This document shows positions 1-13,713 of a stretch of DNA of 64,000 nucleotides, one piece after another. The first letter of the stretch is position 1, and each line of letters begins with the position of its first letter. Source of the DNA: Pelodera strongyloides (Eukaryota > Nematoda > Chromadorea > Rhabditida > Rhabditidae); assembly GCA_036852015.1 (NCBI GenBank), contig JAANDG010000352.1, forward strand, positions 87,396-151,395. The letters run 5' to 3'. Both the position numbers and the translations under genes were made by a program. Under the pieces are notes generated by a model that saw only the letters and a program-made list of their open reading frames with translations, was not told the DNA's origin and did not search any database.

Positions 1-173
1 TTCATAATTTTCGTTCAATTGAAAATTAATACAGAAATACTTTATTTCTTGACACTTACAATTAGTTGTAAATAGGAACTAATTTGTGTATTGAATATTA
101 ATACTCTATTGCTCACTTGCTGCCGTAACAACCACAATTCGGAAGTGTTACGAGAGACCTTGGGATAGCCATT

Positions 174-397
174 TAATTGTGTAAACCTATATTTATTAAT
201 TGATCATACTTCACACAAAGGGTGTTTATTACAATATATACAAACTATATTAGTAAACTAAAAAAGTAAAGCGCGGAAACACTTCACCAAGATGAAGCTG
301 AATGATATTTAGGTTTCTATTATAATAATAAACACCCTTTGCATGATTCATGATCGAATAATAAATATAGATTTATATCGGTGGGCCTGACCCTTTA
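174..397. repeat. Palindromic MITE, PAL-5-like end
   Basis: This is an imperfect inverted repeat. The segment from about 183 to 231 (containing AAAGGGTGTTTATTA) is the reverse complement of about 327-378. The right end finishes in GGGCCTGACCCTTTA, which matches the end of the element at 21892-22317; the left terminal 15-20 bases are diverged. Its inner sequence (ATTACAATATATACAAACTA) recurs in the element at 34088-34484. No coding potential is visible. Confidence 0.7.
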
Positions 398-1351
398 GCA
401 CTGCGAAATACTTCCCCTTTTTTTTACCAGTACTATGATATTTTTTTGTCTTTTTCTCTACAGCAAATAATATCAAAAAGCTGAGAATGTGTCCATTCAC
501 ACAGAAAATTATAGTTTAAAGCCTATAACATGTATGATGTTTATATGTCTAATATTGAGCCTATAATTTATAACATTTCAGAAGAATATAAATATAACAC
601 AACCCAAGCGTATGAAGTCTTTTTGTTGAAAGTGTAGCCATTGAAAAAGAAGCGTTTTACTATAAAAGGACGTCAAAACGTCAGAAGAAGGAGGCATTCA
701 GACACGCAACATATCATGAATAGATTTTATTACTACATTATTTGTAGTGGGTGTGTGTGTGTGATGAAAATGGCACCCCCATCACTATAGTGGGCACAAC
801 TACTGTACTTTTAACCTTGGGCCATCACCCTTTATTGACAAAATATTTACAGTAATTCATAAATAAATGTTTTTTTTTATACAAAAATTCATACAATTTT
901 AACTGTTCCACATTTAGTTTTTGTTTATCCCAGAGATACTGTATAAGATATTAGGTGAACGCCAAATCCACTCTTTTTATTTGTATTTCCTCACCATTCT
1001 ATTGACATAATTTCTTTCATAATTTCTGTCCCACTGTACTAATTAAGTTTATGAAAGTGCGTCTTGTTAGGACATCATACTCGAAGTACACCACGTGATG
1101 AGTGATAAAAAAGGTAAACAAATAAGAGATTTGTCACCAGTGATTCTGTCATTTTGAAAAATTTCGTTCAGTATACAAGTATAGTAGTAGCAAGATCGTA
1201 GAGTGGTATAATGATGCATGGTGGATTGTAGCTGTTATGATGTGGACCGTTGATAGGAATAGTATACAGTAAGATATTGGTCTTGGGTTTGGGCTAGAAC
1301 TCTCCATTGACCTTTTCATCATAGCTGCTCTTTTTAGAATTTCCACCCCTA
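398..1351. other. Intergenic, no gene seen
   Basis: This AT-rich stretch lies upstream of the chemoreceptor gene. I see no exon with supporting splice sites on either strand. It should contain the promoter of the 1352 gene, but no specific site can be named. Confidence 0.6.
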
Positions 1352-4300
1352 ATGGACCCGTTCGGCGCAGCAACTACGATTACTTGCTCTATTTTGGCTG
1401 TGCCCGCTTTTGTCGTAGGAATTTTATTCACGAAGCATCACATTCAAAAAGGATTCAAGTCGTCTTTCAATATACTTTTCTACATATGCATGATCAATGT
1501 GAGTTTGGAATTTCTGTTTTTATTTGTTAAATTCGTCAGAACTTTGTTACGTGTGCCTCTACTTCCTCATATACGCCCCTGCTTGTAGCTCGTTGTTTTT
1601 ACAATACAATATGATTTAAAATAAATGAAGATATCTAACAAACCTAAACAATTTTACGATTCTTTGTCTTTTCTTGGTTGAATAAAATATGCGTAGTTAT
1701 GTACTTGTTGCAACTGCGACCATTTTAAAAGAAGTGGGTGTTTGAAAGGTAGATTTTGTATGCAGATCTACAAAATTCGCGAATACAAACTGTTGCACTT
1801 ACGCACACTTTTGAACGCAGTGAAACGTTGTTTTATATTGCTCAAAAACATTGAATATTGTTACAAGAAACATTTGTGCATAGCACCCTGGATAGAAACT
1901 TATGGTTGTGAAGACGTGCGGAAGTATTTTACGTTATTTGGGAGTGCTTTTGAGACTTCGCCCTTATATATCTGTGGAGTGACATTTTAAATAGTATGAA
2001 AGTATGAATTCTACAATTTTGCATGTTGTTCTTATTGCATCGATACCAACAAAGTGTTGCCAGAATAATCTATCCCTTTTTAAAGGGAACCTCAGCCCGG
2101 TTTTGCATGTTGGGCTAAAAAAAGCTTACGTTTTGAACTTAAAGCGAATGTCAAGCCTGATTCAAAGATATTCTATAACACGCTGTCCCAAATACCGTAG
2201 TTTACAAAATTTCTCTCGCGCTCTCCTCTTTTTCTTTGCTGACTTAAAAAAATTTCTCTCGCGCCCTCCTCTTTTTCTTTGCTGTCTAACAGCAAATGGT
2301 CCTGCGGCACAGAATAGTTCTGATTTTGTCCAAATGACCAGAATCCCATATTGAAGGAGTTTTTTGGAGGGGTTTGAAATAGTTTTTCTTCTTATATGAA
2401 AGTTTTTGTTTATTTTTATTTTCACTTTCCTTACCTTCAAAACATAAGCTTTTTTTTGAGCCCAACATGAAAAACCGGCTTGACATTCCCTTTAAGGAAA
2501 GTGAAAATAAAAATAAAAAAACTTTTAGATAAGAAGAAAAACAATCCCAATTTCAAATGTGATATTCTCTATTCAGGACCTAAACTGCCACATCAGTCTT
2601 GTGCTTGCACTTCGTCTTCCCTGGATGGGATGGTTTGATTTCTATCGACAACATACCACGGGACCTATCCCAACAATTCTACACTATCAAATACTCACGT
2701 GCTATCTGATACACTTACTTTCTTGTCTTATGATCTCATTGAATAGAGCTAGTGCAGTGTTTATCCCTTATACTTACGATAGGGTAAGGTTATTGTTTAG
2801 TAAGTCACTGTGAACATGAAGGCTTATTGGATAATACACATACACCTGGAAACCATTGGACATCATTGGACATCACTTGACACTTGACACATTCAGCTAA
2901 ACATGTGCCAATATCAAAGATTAGGTCAAAATATGGATTATCATTCGCATATTAACGTTGTGAACTTTTTTACTACTTAATTTTCATGCAAAAGTTAAAA
3001 TGGTGTTCACATCGGTGTACCGGTGTCCATGGTGTATTATCCAATTGGCCAACATGAATCATTTACGAACAAAATCGTTGTTACCTAAGCAAATGATGCA
3101 CGTTTATGCATTGTTTCATCCAACAAGAAGTCGAACTATTCAAAAAGTTCGCCACAAACAGGAAAACCTGAGCGTTCTGTGCGGCCCATTGAAATATCAT
3201 TCTCCTGACGCACACAAAAAATTAATTAATTTCGTTTAGGTAGTATTTACTTCCAGGTTTGGCGCAGACACTTCCAGTGGGTATTTGTCTTTATCTATGG
3301 GCTCCCTCATTGCTTTACTATCAAAGCATTGTTTGACGGAGCCGAATTTAAGCAATTCGGAGAGAATAACTACGCGCTCACTACGCCACGAAGTAGTGCG
3401 GTAGGGGCAGATAAAGTCGTGTTTTTTTGTACCGTCTAGGCGGACTACAACTTCTGGTTGGTGAAGGCTAAGGTTCTGTATCTCAATTTTACTTACAATT
3501 GAGCAAATTGAGAAAAAAGCTTCCATGATATACGGTTTTCATAGTTGTTTTTGTCAAGGTGAAACAACATTGACCTTGGCAAAAACATCTCTTGAACCAA
3601 TATTTCCATAGGTCAAATCAACAAAATAAACTTCAAAGTCGAACCTACACTTTCAGGGTTTCGACGATGTCCTCCTATTGTCTACAAATGTTGTCGTCGC
3701 ATCAGTTTCATTCCTACTTAATTGCTACACATCGCTCAAGTTGTGGAAACATATTTCCAAGTTAAATAGCGAAATGAAAAAGAAGGAAATTCGATTTTTC
3801 ATACAAAGTTCTGTGTACTTTGTGTGCCAGTTCTTCAATATGGTTACCATTGTGCGTTTTCATTTTTACAATAACATGTAATATACCAGGAATATAAGCG
3901 TTTTGTTAATTCATCGGCTCATCAAAACTTACTCCTTTCTTTTTTTCCCATGTATCCAGTAAAAATGGTTGTCGTTTACTATAGGTAGCTTTTGTCAAAA
4001 CGAAGAATTATTGGCGGGAACAGAGAATTTTCAACTATCGTTACAATATATAGTCAAAACAAAGAGGTAATTATTGGCGGGAACATAGAATTTTCAAATA
4101 TCAATTATTCCAGGCACTTTCCAAGTTCGGCGGTCCTGATGTCAAGTACTGGTGCGCTCAGCTAACGCCACCGATAACTGATATGAACTCGTTTTTCCCA
4201 ATATTCACGCTTATTCTAATAAGTCAAGATGCTCGACAGATCGTCTTTTGCAACAAATATGAAATTACGGCACAAAACACCGCATCCAAAGTCTCCCCAG

Positions 4301-4371
4301 TCACTGTTGCACCCAGTAGAGATTTTCAAATGTCGAGGTCTAGGGTCAGTAGTATAGGTTCCACCCTATGA
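1352..4371 (+). CDS. srg-like serpentine chemoreceptor (7TM GPCR)
   Basis: I place five exons, all joined in phase 0: 1352-1498, 2577-2783, 3257-3400, 3657-3851 and 4114-4371 (stop). They give about 316 residues, a normal length for nematode chemoreceptors. Hydrophobic segments are spread over all exons. Exon 2 ends in a SLNRASAVFIPYTYDR block, the srg-like motif after TM3. Exon 3 opens with VWRRHFQWVFVF (TM4), exon 4 carries TM5 and TM6, and exon 5 carries TM7 followed by a short Ser/Thr-rich tail. Donors are GTGAGT, GTAAGG, GTAGGG and GTGCGT, and acceptors end in CAG. Such receptors act in the membrane of sensory-neuron cilia and are presumed to detect small molecules. The exon 3 donor (3401) is the least certain join. 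Assignment to srg rather than a sister family such as srv or sru is by motif look only. Introns 1 and 4 contain repeats. Confidence 0.8.
2080..2560. repeat. Nested pair of one palindrome-ended repeat family
   Basis: The segment 2139-2495 is a full copy in reverse orientation, ending in TTAAAGCGAATGTCAAGCC and GGCTTGACATTCCCTTTAA. It matches the copy at 5779-6145 in the opposite orientation. The flanks 2080-2138 and 2496-2560 are the two halves of a second copy of the same family in + orientation. The inner copy therefore appears to have inserted into an older copy. The whole lies in intron 1 of the chemoreceptor gene and ends just before exon 2. Confidence 0.75.
3986..4110 (+). repeat. Two-copy ~50-bp direct repeat in intron
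   Basis: The segments 3995-4041 and 4052-4103 share GTCAAAAC.AAGA, then ATTATTGGCGGGAACA and GAGAATTTTCAA-type blocks. This looks like a local duplication in the last intron of the chemoreceptor gene. No function is inferred. Confidence 0.6.
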
Positions 4372-4578
4372 ACTATTGGTAGGAGATACGGATACTACAG
4401 GGCTTCGTTCAGCGGGAGGCCGAAGGCCAGTCCTACCTTTAGGCAGTTTTGAAGTTAGCAAATATTTAATGTTAATAATAATATAAAATTGAGCAATATT
4501 TTTAGTTTATTCCAATTGTTTTTTTTTGTTTCAAATGATTAAATAATCAAATAAATTGTTCTTTATGTATGTTCGATA

Positions 4579-5138
4579 TTAAAGGGTCAGGCCCACATGT
4601 AACCCTTATTTCAGATGATTCTATCTGATTCTCCGTGTCGAGTATGGTAGGATGCAATTTTTTTCCAGGCGCAAAACGCAGTAGTCAGCAATTTACCACA
4701 GCGAGTCATAGCCAAGAATCTATCGCAGTTGTCACGCCCCTTAGCGCTGATTGGCCAATATGCTATATTGGGCGTGGCAATTGCGTTGTTGGCGAATCAG
4801 CGCGGATGGGCGTGACAACTGCGATAGATTGTTGGGTCTGCGTACCTACTTTGGAAAATTTGCATATGATGCGCAAATCCGATGTATCCTATGCAAATTC
4901 CAGCACCAAAATTTACAAGTCATTTTGCAAGCCAGCACAAAATTTGCATGCCCACTATGGAAATCAACTATTTACTACGATCCAAAATTTTGATAGAATT
5001 CATAGTTTTATATTGAGTTACTCCTTCCAATTAAAAGCTTTTGCTTTGTAAAGCATGTCTTTCGGAACTTAATACCATCATCTTTCGATAAAACGATTCC
5101 ATTTCAGCACTTCATTCTCGTGAGCCTCCTCCTTTAAA
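4579..5138. repeat. Chimeric palindromic element (PAL-5 / PAL-2 / PAL-3 pieces)
   Basis: From left to right the block holds three pieces. 4579-4850 is the left half of the family seen complete at 21892-22317 (TTAAAGGGTCAGGCCCA end). About 4851-4905 is a piece of the PAL-2 family (TTTGGAAAATTTGCATATGA). About 4907-5138 is the right half of the PAL-3 family seen complete at 43132-43553 (ending GTGAGCCTCCTCCTTTAA). It fills most of the gap between the chemoreceptor gene and gene A. Confidence 0.7.
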
Positions 5139-5269
5139 AGTTTTTTTTTGTGTATGCACACTGCACACTGCACAGTACCAAGAATTAATGAGCTGAAGTT
5201 TGAATAGTGTGTATGGTTGAATATAGAATAGCTACCAACAATGAACAACTACCATCTTTAAGACACACA

Positions 5270-5674
5270 TGAAGATTTACGTATATCCTGTGAAACATCT
5301 CATCGGTGCTTTGTTGCATAAGCTATAATTTTATAATTTGCATGCACATTATCATAAACAGTCAGAGCTTGAACCGAGCACTCGGACAGACTTGTAAAGT
5401 AGGAATCGACAGACTGTGTTTTTCCGAAGTATGCTTTATGTTGGCTTCAATTTTCGTTGTAGGATCGATGACAAGAAACAACGGCGCTTTTAGGCGTTTG
5501 AGGTGTTTGGTACGCGGCGTATCCTGCAGAGTTCTTTGTGGGCGGAAAGCAATAAGAGTACAGTGTACTAAGTGCTTACGTTATGAGCGCAAATGCTAGG
5601 ATCAGAAGTAATAGTTTAGTAGAATTGTTACCGGACTAACAATTTCATTCCAGTTTCTAATGCTATTGCTTCAG
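5270..5674 (+). promoter_or_regulatory. Upstream region shared by tandem genes A and B
   Basis: This stretch is recognisably similar to 15075-15424 upstream of gene B. Shared blocks include TGTGAAAC, CATAAAC.*TCAGAGCTTGA, a CAGACTTG block and a final ATTTCATTCCAGTTTC block. Both copies place TTCAG immediately before the ATG (5671-5677 and 15421-15427). This could be a trans-splice acceptor with a near-zero 5' UTR, and a second candidate lies 20-25 bases upstream. Conservation may only reflect duplication age. No transcription-factor site is claimed. Confidence 0.4.
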
Positions 5675-8600
5675 ATGCCGTTGACGTCCTTGCTTCAGGG
5701 ACCAATTTACGGACTTGTGGTGCTCCAGTTCGTGGCTGCCATTGAATTTCGTAAGCTTTGCCATCGATTATAAAATCGTTAAAGGGAATGTCAAGCCGGT
5801 TTTTCATGTTGGGCTCAAAAAAAGCTTATGTTTTGAAGGTGAGGAAAGTGAAAATAAAAATAAACAAAAACTTTCATGTAAGAAGAAAAACAATTTCAAA
5901 CCGCTCCAAAAAACTCCTTCAGTATGGGATTCGAGTCGTGCGGACAAAGCTAAGCCAAATCTTTGTCCACGGGACGTTTGAATTTACGAGGCTGTTAGAC
6001 AGCAAAGAAAAAGAAGAGGGCGCGAGAGAAATTTGTTTAAGTCAGCAAAGAAAAAGAGGAGAGCGCGAGAGAAATTGTGTAAACTACGGTAGTTGTGACA
6101 GCGTGTTATAGAATATCTGTGAATCAGGCTTGACATTCGCTTTAACATTTTAAATATTAGCTGCGGTTTTCGATTCCGGTTTTTTTCGGTTTACCCATTT
6201 AAACAGCGAGTTTGGGCCTCATTGGACGCAGAACTCTATACTGATTCGAATAAATTAAAAATAAATATCACGGAGTTATAGAATAGTTTGTAGTCCATTT
6301 TTATTAGTCATAATCCTAAATTTTGTGTTTAAGCTAATCAAATTAGAGTCGAGATGCATACCGTAAAATTGACAAGAGATATTCATTCACAAGCAGTTTA
6401 GCCGAATGCGGGATCACCCATGTGTATACCGTATAGCACCAAAACCTCTTTGACAACTTCGGTCTCTTACAGTACCATGAATGGTCCGCAGTACAGTTAA
6501 AAAATACGGCTTTATTCAGGTGGCTATAAACTGTACGATCCAAAAAATGGCACAACCGAAAACCTGCAGGTGCAAGGTAATCTACCGGTGGAAGTTGCAT
6601 CATTGAAGGAATATCAAGTCAACCTACCGCCAGATTCAGGAAAACCCGAAGCATTCCAAGTAATGTTCCTAGGAAGGTAAGGCAGTGTTTTATTTTTTCT
6701 CCAATATTTTATTAATATCTTCATGGTGTCAAGATGGTGTTACTGTACTTCTCGTACTGATTTTAAAGCTAATTCAAATAATACATGCTTCTGTTTTCTG
6801 TTAACCGCTTAATGAGCTGTTTAGCTCATTGTCAATTATTTTTGTATTCATCCTCGAGTTGCACATGCCAGGTAGTGTCGGTTAATTTATGTAATAATGA
6901 AGGAACTATGCTTTGAGGCTATTATTTTATACAGTTCTACAAAAGTGCGCATCGTCCGAAATCTAACAAAGGGAACTGCTCACGGAGCGCATCTAGTCTA
7001 TGCGGACATGCCACAGAAAATGAATACTGTGTTCGATGTTGCCGAAGGAAGGTCGGTGCATTTTTCTGAGCGTATTATTTATTTTGCATATGTTGAAAAC
7101 GAGAGCCTAGAGTTGCCACATGTACCTCAAGTCTCTGACACTGAAATGATTACTGGACCATGGATCTATGATACATCCGTTTGAATGAACGTCGTTGAAG
7201 AAAATGCAATTTCTAAAATAAAGCTTTCTCACTGCGGTCCCACGACGAAGTGCCTGCCTGATCAATTTCTAATCTAATGTGGACGTTTTCCCTGTTCCAA
7301 GAGCCAATCCCCTACCACTTTTGAAACGTTTTTGTTCGGAATTCCGCATCCCGAACGCCCTCTTATTCTCTTTGTTGAAACTATTCAGGAGCGCTCCTAT
7401 TAATTGCGAAGACACTGACACATTTGGAAAGAAAGGAAAAGTCCGTTGTGTCGCTATTGCGTCCGTCTGGATGAGCAACTTTCTCCCGAGCAAACTGATC
7501 GTATTCCAACATGGTTAGTTTTTAAATATGTTTAGTGACTAATATTTTTTGCAAACCACGGTTATCAAAGTTTGTCCGCAGCAGTTAGTTGTACATGATA
7601 AAATCCGTAGCTTACTTCTACTTTCAGTTGTTCACTCAAAGTTGCACGCGTTCCTGGTAACGGGTCGCAGCTACATTTTTTATTTGCTACGTGAAGATGA
7701 ATCGAGTGCTCTACAAATCGATATAATTGACAAAGATGCGCCCGTGAAGCTTTGGTACGACGAGAATGTTAAGGTAAATGTGTCATCATATGTTCTTTGT
7801 CGATTTTATTGACAGCAATGAAAATACATTAGCACTATATAACTTAGAACCAGGTGTAGTAGTTCCTGGAAAGGCATTTGAAAGAAACAGTCTGACTCTT
7901 GCCACTCTTAGGTTCAGCAGAAATGCAATGTACAATGGTGTTTCTGTTACTTTTGTCGTTTCTCGAATTTATATTTCAAATTTAGTTCGACAAGAAAAAG
8001 CCGCTTACGTTAGGCTTTCTAACTGCAAACACGACCAAATACGGAAAGAAGTTCGCTCTTATCGGAGAGTTTACTAAAAGTGGGGATAGTTTACAATATC
8101 TTCCTTATTAGGTCCTTAGTGCTTAAAATCAAAACTAGTACATAGATCAATCGCATAATATCCAACGCATTATATATTATATCGAACAATTATCATACTT
8201 ACTTACTTTTGTTTGCAGCGGTAAAGGAAGAAGAAGCCGTCCCGGGGACTGGAACTGGGACGGGACAACGAAACCCACTGGTAATCGCCAAGAAATTTGA
8301 ACTGTGGAAAAGGTAGGTAACCAACTGAATAAGTATAACTGAATAGAGATGTTATATGTAATATGCTTGACAGCTAATAATTTGTTAGGCCTGTTAGGCT
8401 CAGGCTCAGGCCCACATAAAAAACCGCCAAGTACACTGTGAGAAAACTCCTGGATTACGCATTAAGTTAGTCGTTTGAATAACACATTTGTGAGGGCGAC
8501 ATGGCCGAGTTTGGGAACTCAAAATTAAAGGGACGCGGTCACCGTTTTGGCCCTTATGTATACTTTGTGTTTTATTATCTACATAATTTATAACGCATAG

Positions 8601-11600
8601 TGTTGGGAAAATGTTTTGCAAGAAATGCGGCAACAGAGAGCAAAATGATGACGAAAAGAACCGATACGCACCGTAACCCTAGTAATTTTCCAGCACATGG
8701 CCGTGCCGATAATGACTCAACGAACGTTATATTCCACTAATTAATCGGACGAGTACCTCGCGGGCATTATAACATTTGATTTTCTATGGCTAACTGTGGA
8801 CCTTGGATCGGACGCAACTTTTTTAATCAATGAATTTCTCGCTGAAAACAGCGTTTTTCGTCAGATTTTTTTCCAACACTATGTTTTTCATACTGTGCAG
8901 TTAATAAAAACGCAAAGTATACATAAGAGTCAAAACGGTGACAGCGTCCCTTTAAATAAAATATTGTGATAAGCACGGAAAGTCAACATTTTTTAGAAGT
9001 GAAAATGCAGATGTAACAAAATGTATGGACGAATACGTGACTCTTGGTCCTACAAGGTGGTTTTGATTTAACATTTGTATAAGCCCGTTAAAGTAACTAA
9101 TTAAATTGTTCTATTCACATTCCAAATAAGGAAACTAATCTCGTCAAATTTAGTTGTTTTGTTTTTTATTTTTCCACGACAACGCCATGCTATACACGAG
9201 GATACTATACACCAGGAAAACGCCATCCGAGATAAAAGAGCATGTTGATTAATGAACAAACTAACTAAAAGAATCTTTCAGAATAACGATCCGTGAATTG
9301 GCCGAGACGATTATTTTTGTAAGGAATATGGACGAACTGCCGCAAGTGCTCGATCTAGACTGCTTCGCCAGAAACCCTCATAACGGTTAGGCCCCAATCA
9401 AATATGTTGTCCGTAATGTTAGGCTCCGCAGAATAACGAACAATACCCTATGGCCTATGGGGGTTGCAAGTATCCCAAAAATTCGGTGTGATTCTGTCAA
9501 TACTACCGTATTTCTGCATGAAGCTTTCATATATAATATGAAAAATTGATAAAAAATATTCTCGTTAGTTCCAAGATAAATTTTCAGTATATTTCCTAAC
9601 CACATAAAGGCAATGAGAACGCAATGTATGTGCATTTCCGGCACGGTAATATGTGTTTCCAGCAACTACTCCTTTTAGGTAATATACAAACGCTGACGGG
9701 CACGTTGGAAACACCCGATCGTCTTATAGAAAACGACGAAATTACTATTTACGAAGCAAGGGTAAGCGACACATTTTTACCAAATGACCATTTTCTAGCA
9801 CATCAGTCTTTTTGACAAAATGTAGATCACAGTTCGTATGTTGTCTAAAGCGAAAGACTGGCCGGTTTTTGAAACGCCACGTGGACAACTACAATCTTAA
9901 TTAGTTACGCGAATTTACTCGACTTTAGCGCGATTTTTTATTCTAATTTATGCTCATTTGCATAAGCTGCATAAGAATGGGTGTTTTGTCGATGCGTTTC
10001 AAAAACCGGCCGGCATTCCGCTTTAAATAATTATCATCATGTTATTCAACAGGCACCATCATCTAAACCATTTTATGCCGTGGCAATTACTTACAAACCA
10101 GAATTTGACAATGTGAAGCATAAACACCAATTCGCAATGGTCAACAGTATGTACGTTACGTTTTTGTTAGAGACAATACTTTCGTAAAAGCAGCGTCAAA
10201 GAAACGAAAAATATAAGAATAAATATACTCCAATAGGGTAGTCATATTTCATATTGAAAGAGTAATTAGCAATTTCTTTAGAGTATTCCAACTGGAAGAC
10301 TTGCGACACGCAGGCGAAGTAGTATACCAAATAGTCCAGCCTACGGTAAGTAGTATTCAAGTTGTCAGCTCTACTAGAACATATGGAGATTGGCCTGTTT
10401 GTTTTGTGATATGCCAAAGTTTCTTTTCATCATCATCGTTTTCGTTGCACAGAAAAACGAAATAATTGCCGAACGTTTGGCCCGTGACCAGTTGACAAAG
10501 GATTTCACTGAAACTTGGTCACCCCTCGGTCACGAAATGGTCACCAAATGGGCTGGCCCACCATAAAACCTGTGAACACCGTCACCAAATTTGCACCGTC
10601 ACCATCACCGTCACCAAATTTGTTCACCCATTTCCTGTATAAACTATTCCAGGAAGTGGTACAATTGTTCCGCAGTACGCCGGCCATCAAGCTTACCGTT
10701 TTTGATTATACTTGTAAGTTATTAGTGAAAAAATTAACATAAATTTAAAAAAAATGTTTCGTAGTTGTCTTAATCTTTGTTTCCTAAGTTTCGTAGTTTT
10801 TACAGATGACCAACTGTCTAGATGCTTTCAAAGTGTTCCCGTATTGGATGGACCAGTCTATGACACACATGGACTATGAACCGTTTCACAATTATTTCGA
10901 GGCAATCTCGCACGGCGGTCCTCTATTCAAGCCTGACAGCGTTTGGGTTAGTTAGAACCAAGCTTTTATTTTCCTCTATATTGTGTAGGGAAAGGCTAAT
11001 ATAATATGTGGTTTACTCCGTTATAATAGAAAGAGCCTAACTGATAAGACACCGCGTTTCACAGTGCATGGTAAACAAAACAAACACACGTGATTTTTTA
11101 ATGAGCGTTAATCTGCACAATGAAAAATGGTCTATGATTTAGCACAGTGAAGAAAAATCCATGCTTTAACCTTCTAGTAGAATATTTGAGTGAAAAAAAA
11201 CAGTATGTGGCGTCGGCACTGTTAAACATTGACATCCAGAAACATTTTCAGGCTGACATAATTATTACAAAAGAGCGGTGTGTTAATACGAGCCTTTTAA
11301 ATGTTAGCCTTGCTAAACTTGTTGAACACCATCAGGAGAAGCGGGAGATTAAGTGAGTCTGTTTCTACGCATATCGTAATAGTCCTTCACTGTCGAGTGT
11401 TCATGCAGCTACCTGTTAAACACTGGTGAAACTCCGCGTCATCGCCGCGCACAAAATAAGGGGCGCCGCTGGTGCGCAGTGCAACCCCACTAGGGTGCGT
11501 GGTGAACGCGCCGCAGATGCGCCATACGCCTTCTATTTCACTTGCGCACCGGCCGCGTACCATTTAGGGAAAACGTGGTATTTGCGCAGCAAGTGCGCCA

Positions 11601-13678
11601 GTGGTGGCGCCCCTGCCGCGCACCCTAGTGGTGCACTGTTTTTGTGCCCGGCGATGACGCGGAGCTTCGCGTTGAAATGTTATGGCCCTTTCTGAAGAGA
11701 ATAGATCATGCGTTCGATGATTCGGACCAGTTCCCTTATCCGAATACTGTATCTAACAAATATTAGTTTTTGGGCAAGAATATCTTAAATGATTCAGCGG
11801 TACGATGAAAACCTTTGAACGCGATATGACACAAACCTACGAAGAATATGAAGATTTTCACGTGGATCAGCGCAATCCATGCAATGATATCAGTGTGCTG
11901 AGCCAAAGTATTTTGTTTGTCCATTTTCAAAAATAAAAACAACCGCGTTAAATTATAGCAAGGCATAACCAAGGGGTATGTTGGGACTCTGCGCTTAACG
12001 GTTTGCCTTAGCATTTTGAAAAAAAACAGCGTTATCACTAGTAAATCTCCTGGAGTACAGAAGCATAACTGCTTAACATAGTTAACATTGTGCAGCTAGT
12101 TAAACAAGTTATGGAGACCTACTGTTAAATCAGCTAGATTCGCAGAAGGAGGCCTCTGCAGGTGATAGCATATCGAAAACATTTTAAGCAAAATATTTCA
12201 TTGCAGTAAAACAGACAACACGTAAAGTATCCAAACACGAGGAAATAGTCTTGGAAGCCACAGATAAAGAGCCTATAAGAGTGACGCTCAACGTAAGTCT
12301 TCTTTCGTTTTACACTAGTGCTACCAGCAGTACACTTCCATTTTCTGATAAATAGTTGCAGTTGCATGTTGCCTGCATTTGCGCAATTAGAAATTACGTA
12401 TAAAACTCCATATTGTTAGAGTGTTTAACTGCTGTTTCGGAAACGCGAAACTGGGAAACTGGGAAACAGACCAACAACAGCTCTTTCTAGTTTCCAGCAG
12501 AGACGTTGAGTGTACATGCAAACATTATAGTTTTATTTGCATCGTACCGTAATTCCCCCTTTGCCGCGCTGAATAATTTTGGGCAGTTTCGAGTTTCCAG
12601 AGCAGTTCTCTATAAGGATTAATCTCTTCGGATCACAATTATAAATACAACATATATACAGCTCGAGGAAGGTGAAAAGTTCCTTCTACGGTTGTCAAGT
12701 GTTGAGCGAGAAGAATCAAAGTGTCAGGACCTGGACACAATTGCCATATTTTTGAAGGATGGCATGCTCATAAATGAAAAGGCATACATAAGGTTTGTTG
12801 GCTCCACATTCGTTAACGCGAAATGATTAGGTAATGTTGATCTTTTCTACTGATGAACACGTCTTCTATCTAAACTTCATGTACAATATGTGGGGATTCA
12901 TTTACCTCAACATCTCAACACGTAGGCAAAAAGGCACATTCAGGCAGACTTTATTGCACACGCTGTACATTGTAGACCTATGCTAGTGCTTTGTTGCTTG
13001 TATATATGACGCATAGTATGCATACAAGGTATTCTCTCAGGACGATCACTTATGAAGCTCTAAGAAACAGAAACAAGGCATGGGTCGGTACGGGCAAATT
13101 GACGATTGCCATTCCAAACGGGTGCTTCAGTGTTTCAATTGTTTCTACATATTGTGAGTTCGCCATATAAGCGAATTCTTTAGCTTTTTTTGTCAATTCG
13201 TGCGTGCGTGCGTGCTTGCGTGTGTGTGTGTATGCGAGTGTGTGCGCGAGTGTGCGTGTCTGCGAGTATGTGTGCGAGTGCGTGTGTGTGCGAGCGTGTG
13301 TGTGCGTGTGTGCGAGTATGTGTGTGTGCGCGTGTGTGTGCGAGCGTGTGTGTGCGTATGTGCGTGCGTTTGTGCGTGCGTGCGTGTGAGTGTGCGTGCG
13401 TGCGTGTGCGAGTGTGTGCTTGGGGATGAATCCTCCTTCAATGTATTTTCTTCAGCGATGCAAAGGGCAAACAATTTGCGCGCTCTTCGCAAATGCCTCC
13501 TTGTGTTGGGTCTGACGTTTCTTATGTCTGGCACATTCATCGCACTCTACTACAAGTTTTCACTCGCTGGAAGGGAATACAGACGACTGAGGCGTCTCTA
13601 CAGAAGGGCAAAAAGGAACGGTAAGCGAAAACTCTAGCCTTACTCTCTCTCTTCTCTCTTACTCTCTCTCTTCTCTCT

Positions 13679-13713
<35 letters not shown>

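Noticed and set aside
10822..10946. Upstream ACAG at about 10803-10806 as the acceptor for gene A exon 14
   Set aside because: It gives an in-frame TGA. The TCTAG acceptor at 10821 keeps phase and matches gene B exactly.
13190..13640. Several long Cys/Val/Arg-rich and Thr/His-rich open frames
   Set aside because: They are translations of the TG/CG microsatellite in every frame. Only 13456-13620 is a real exon, by phase and match to gene B.
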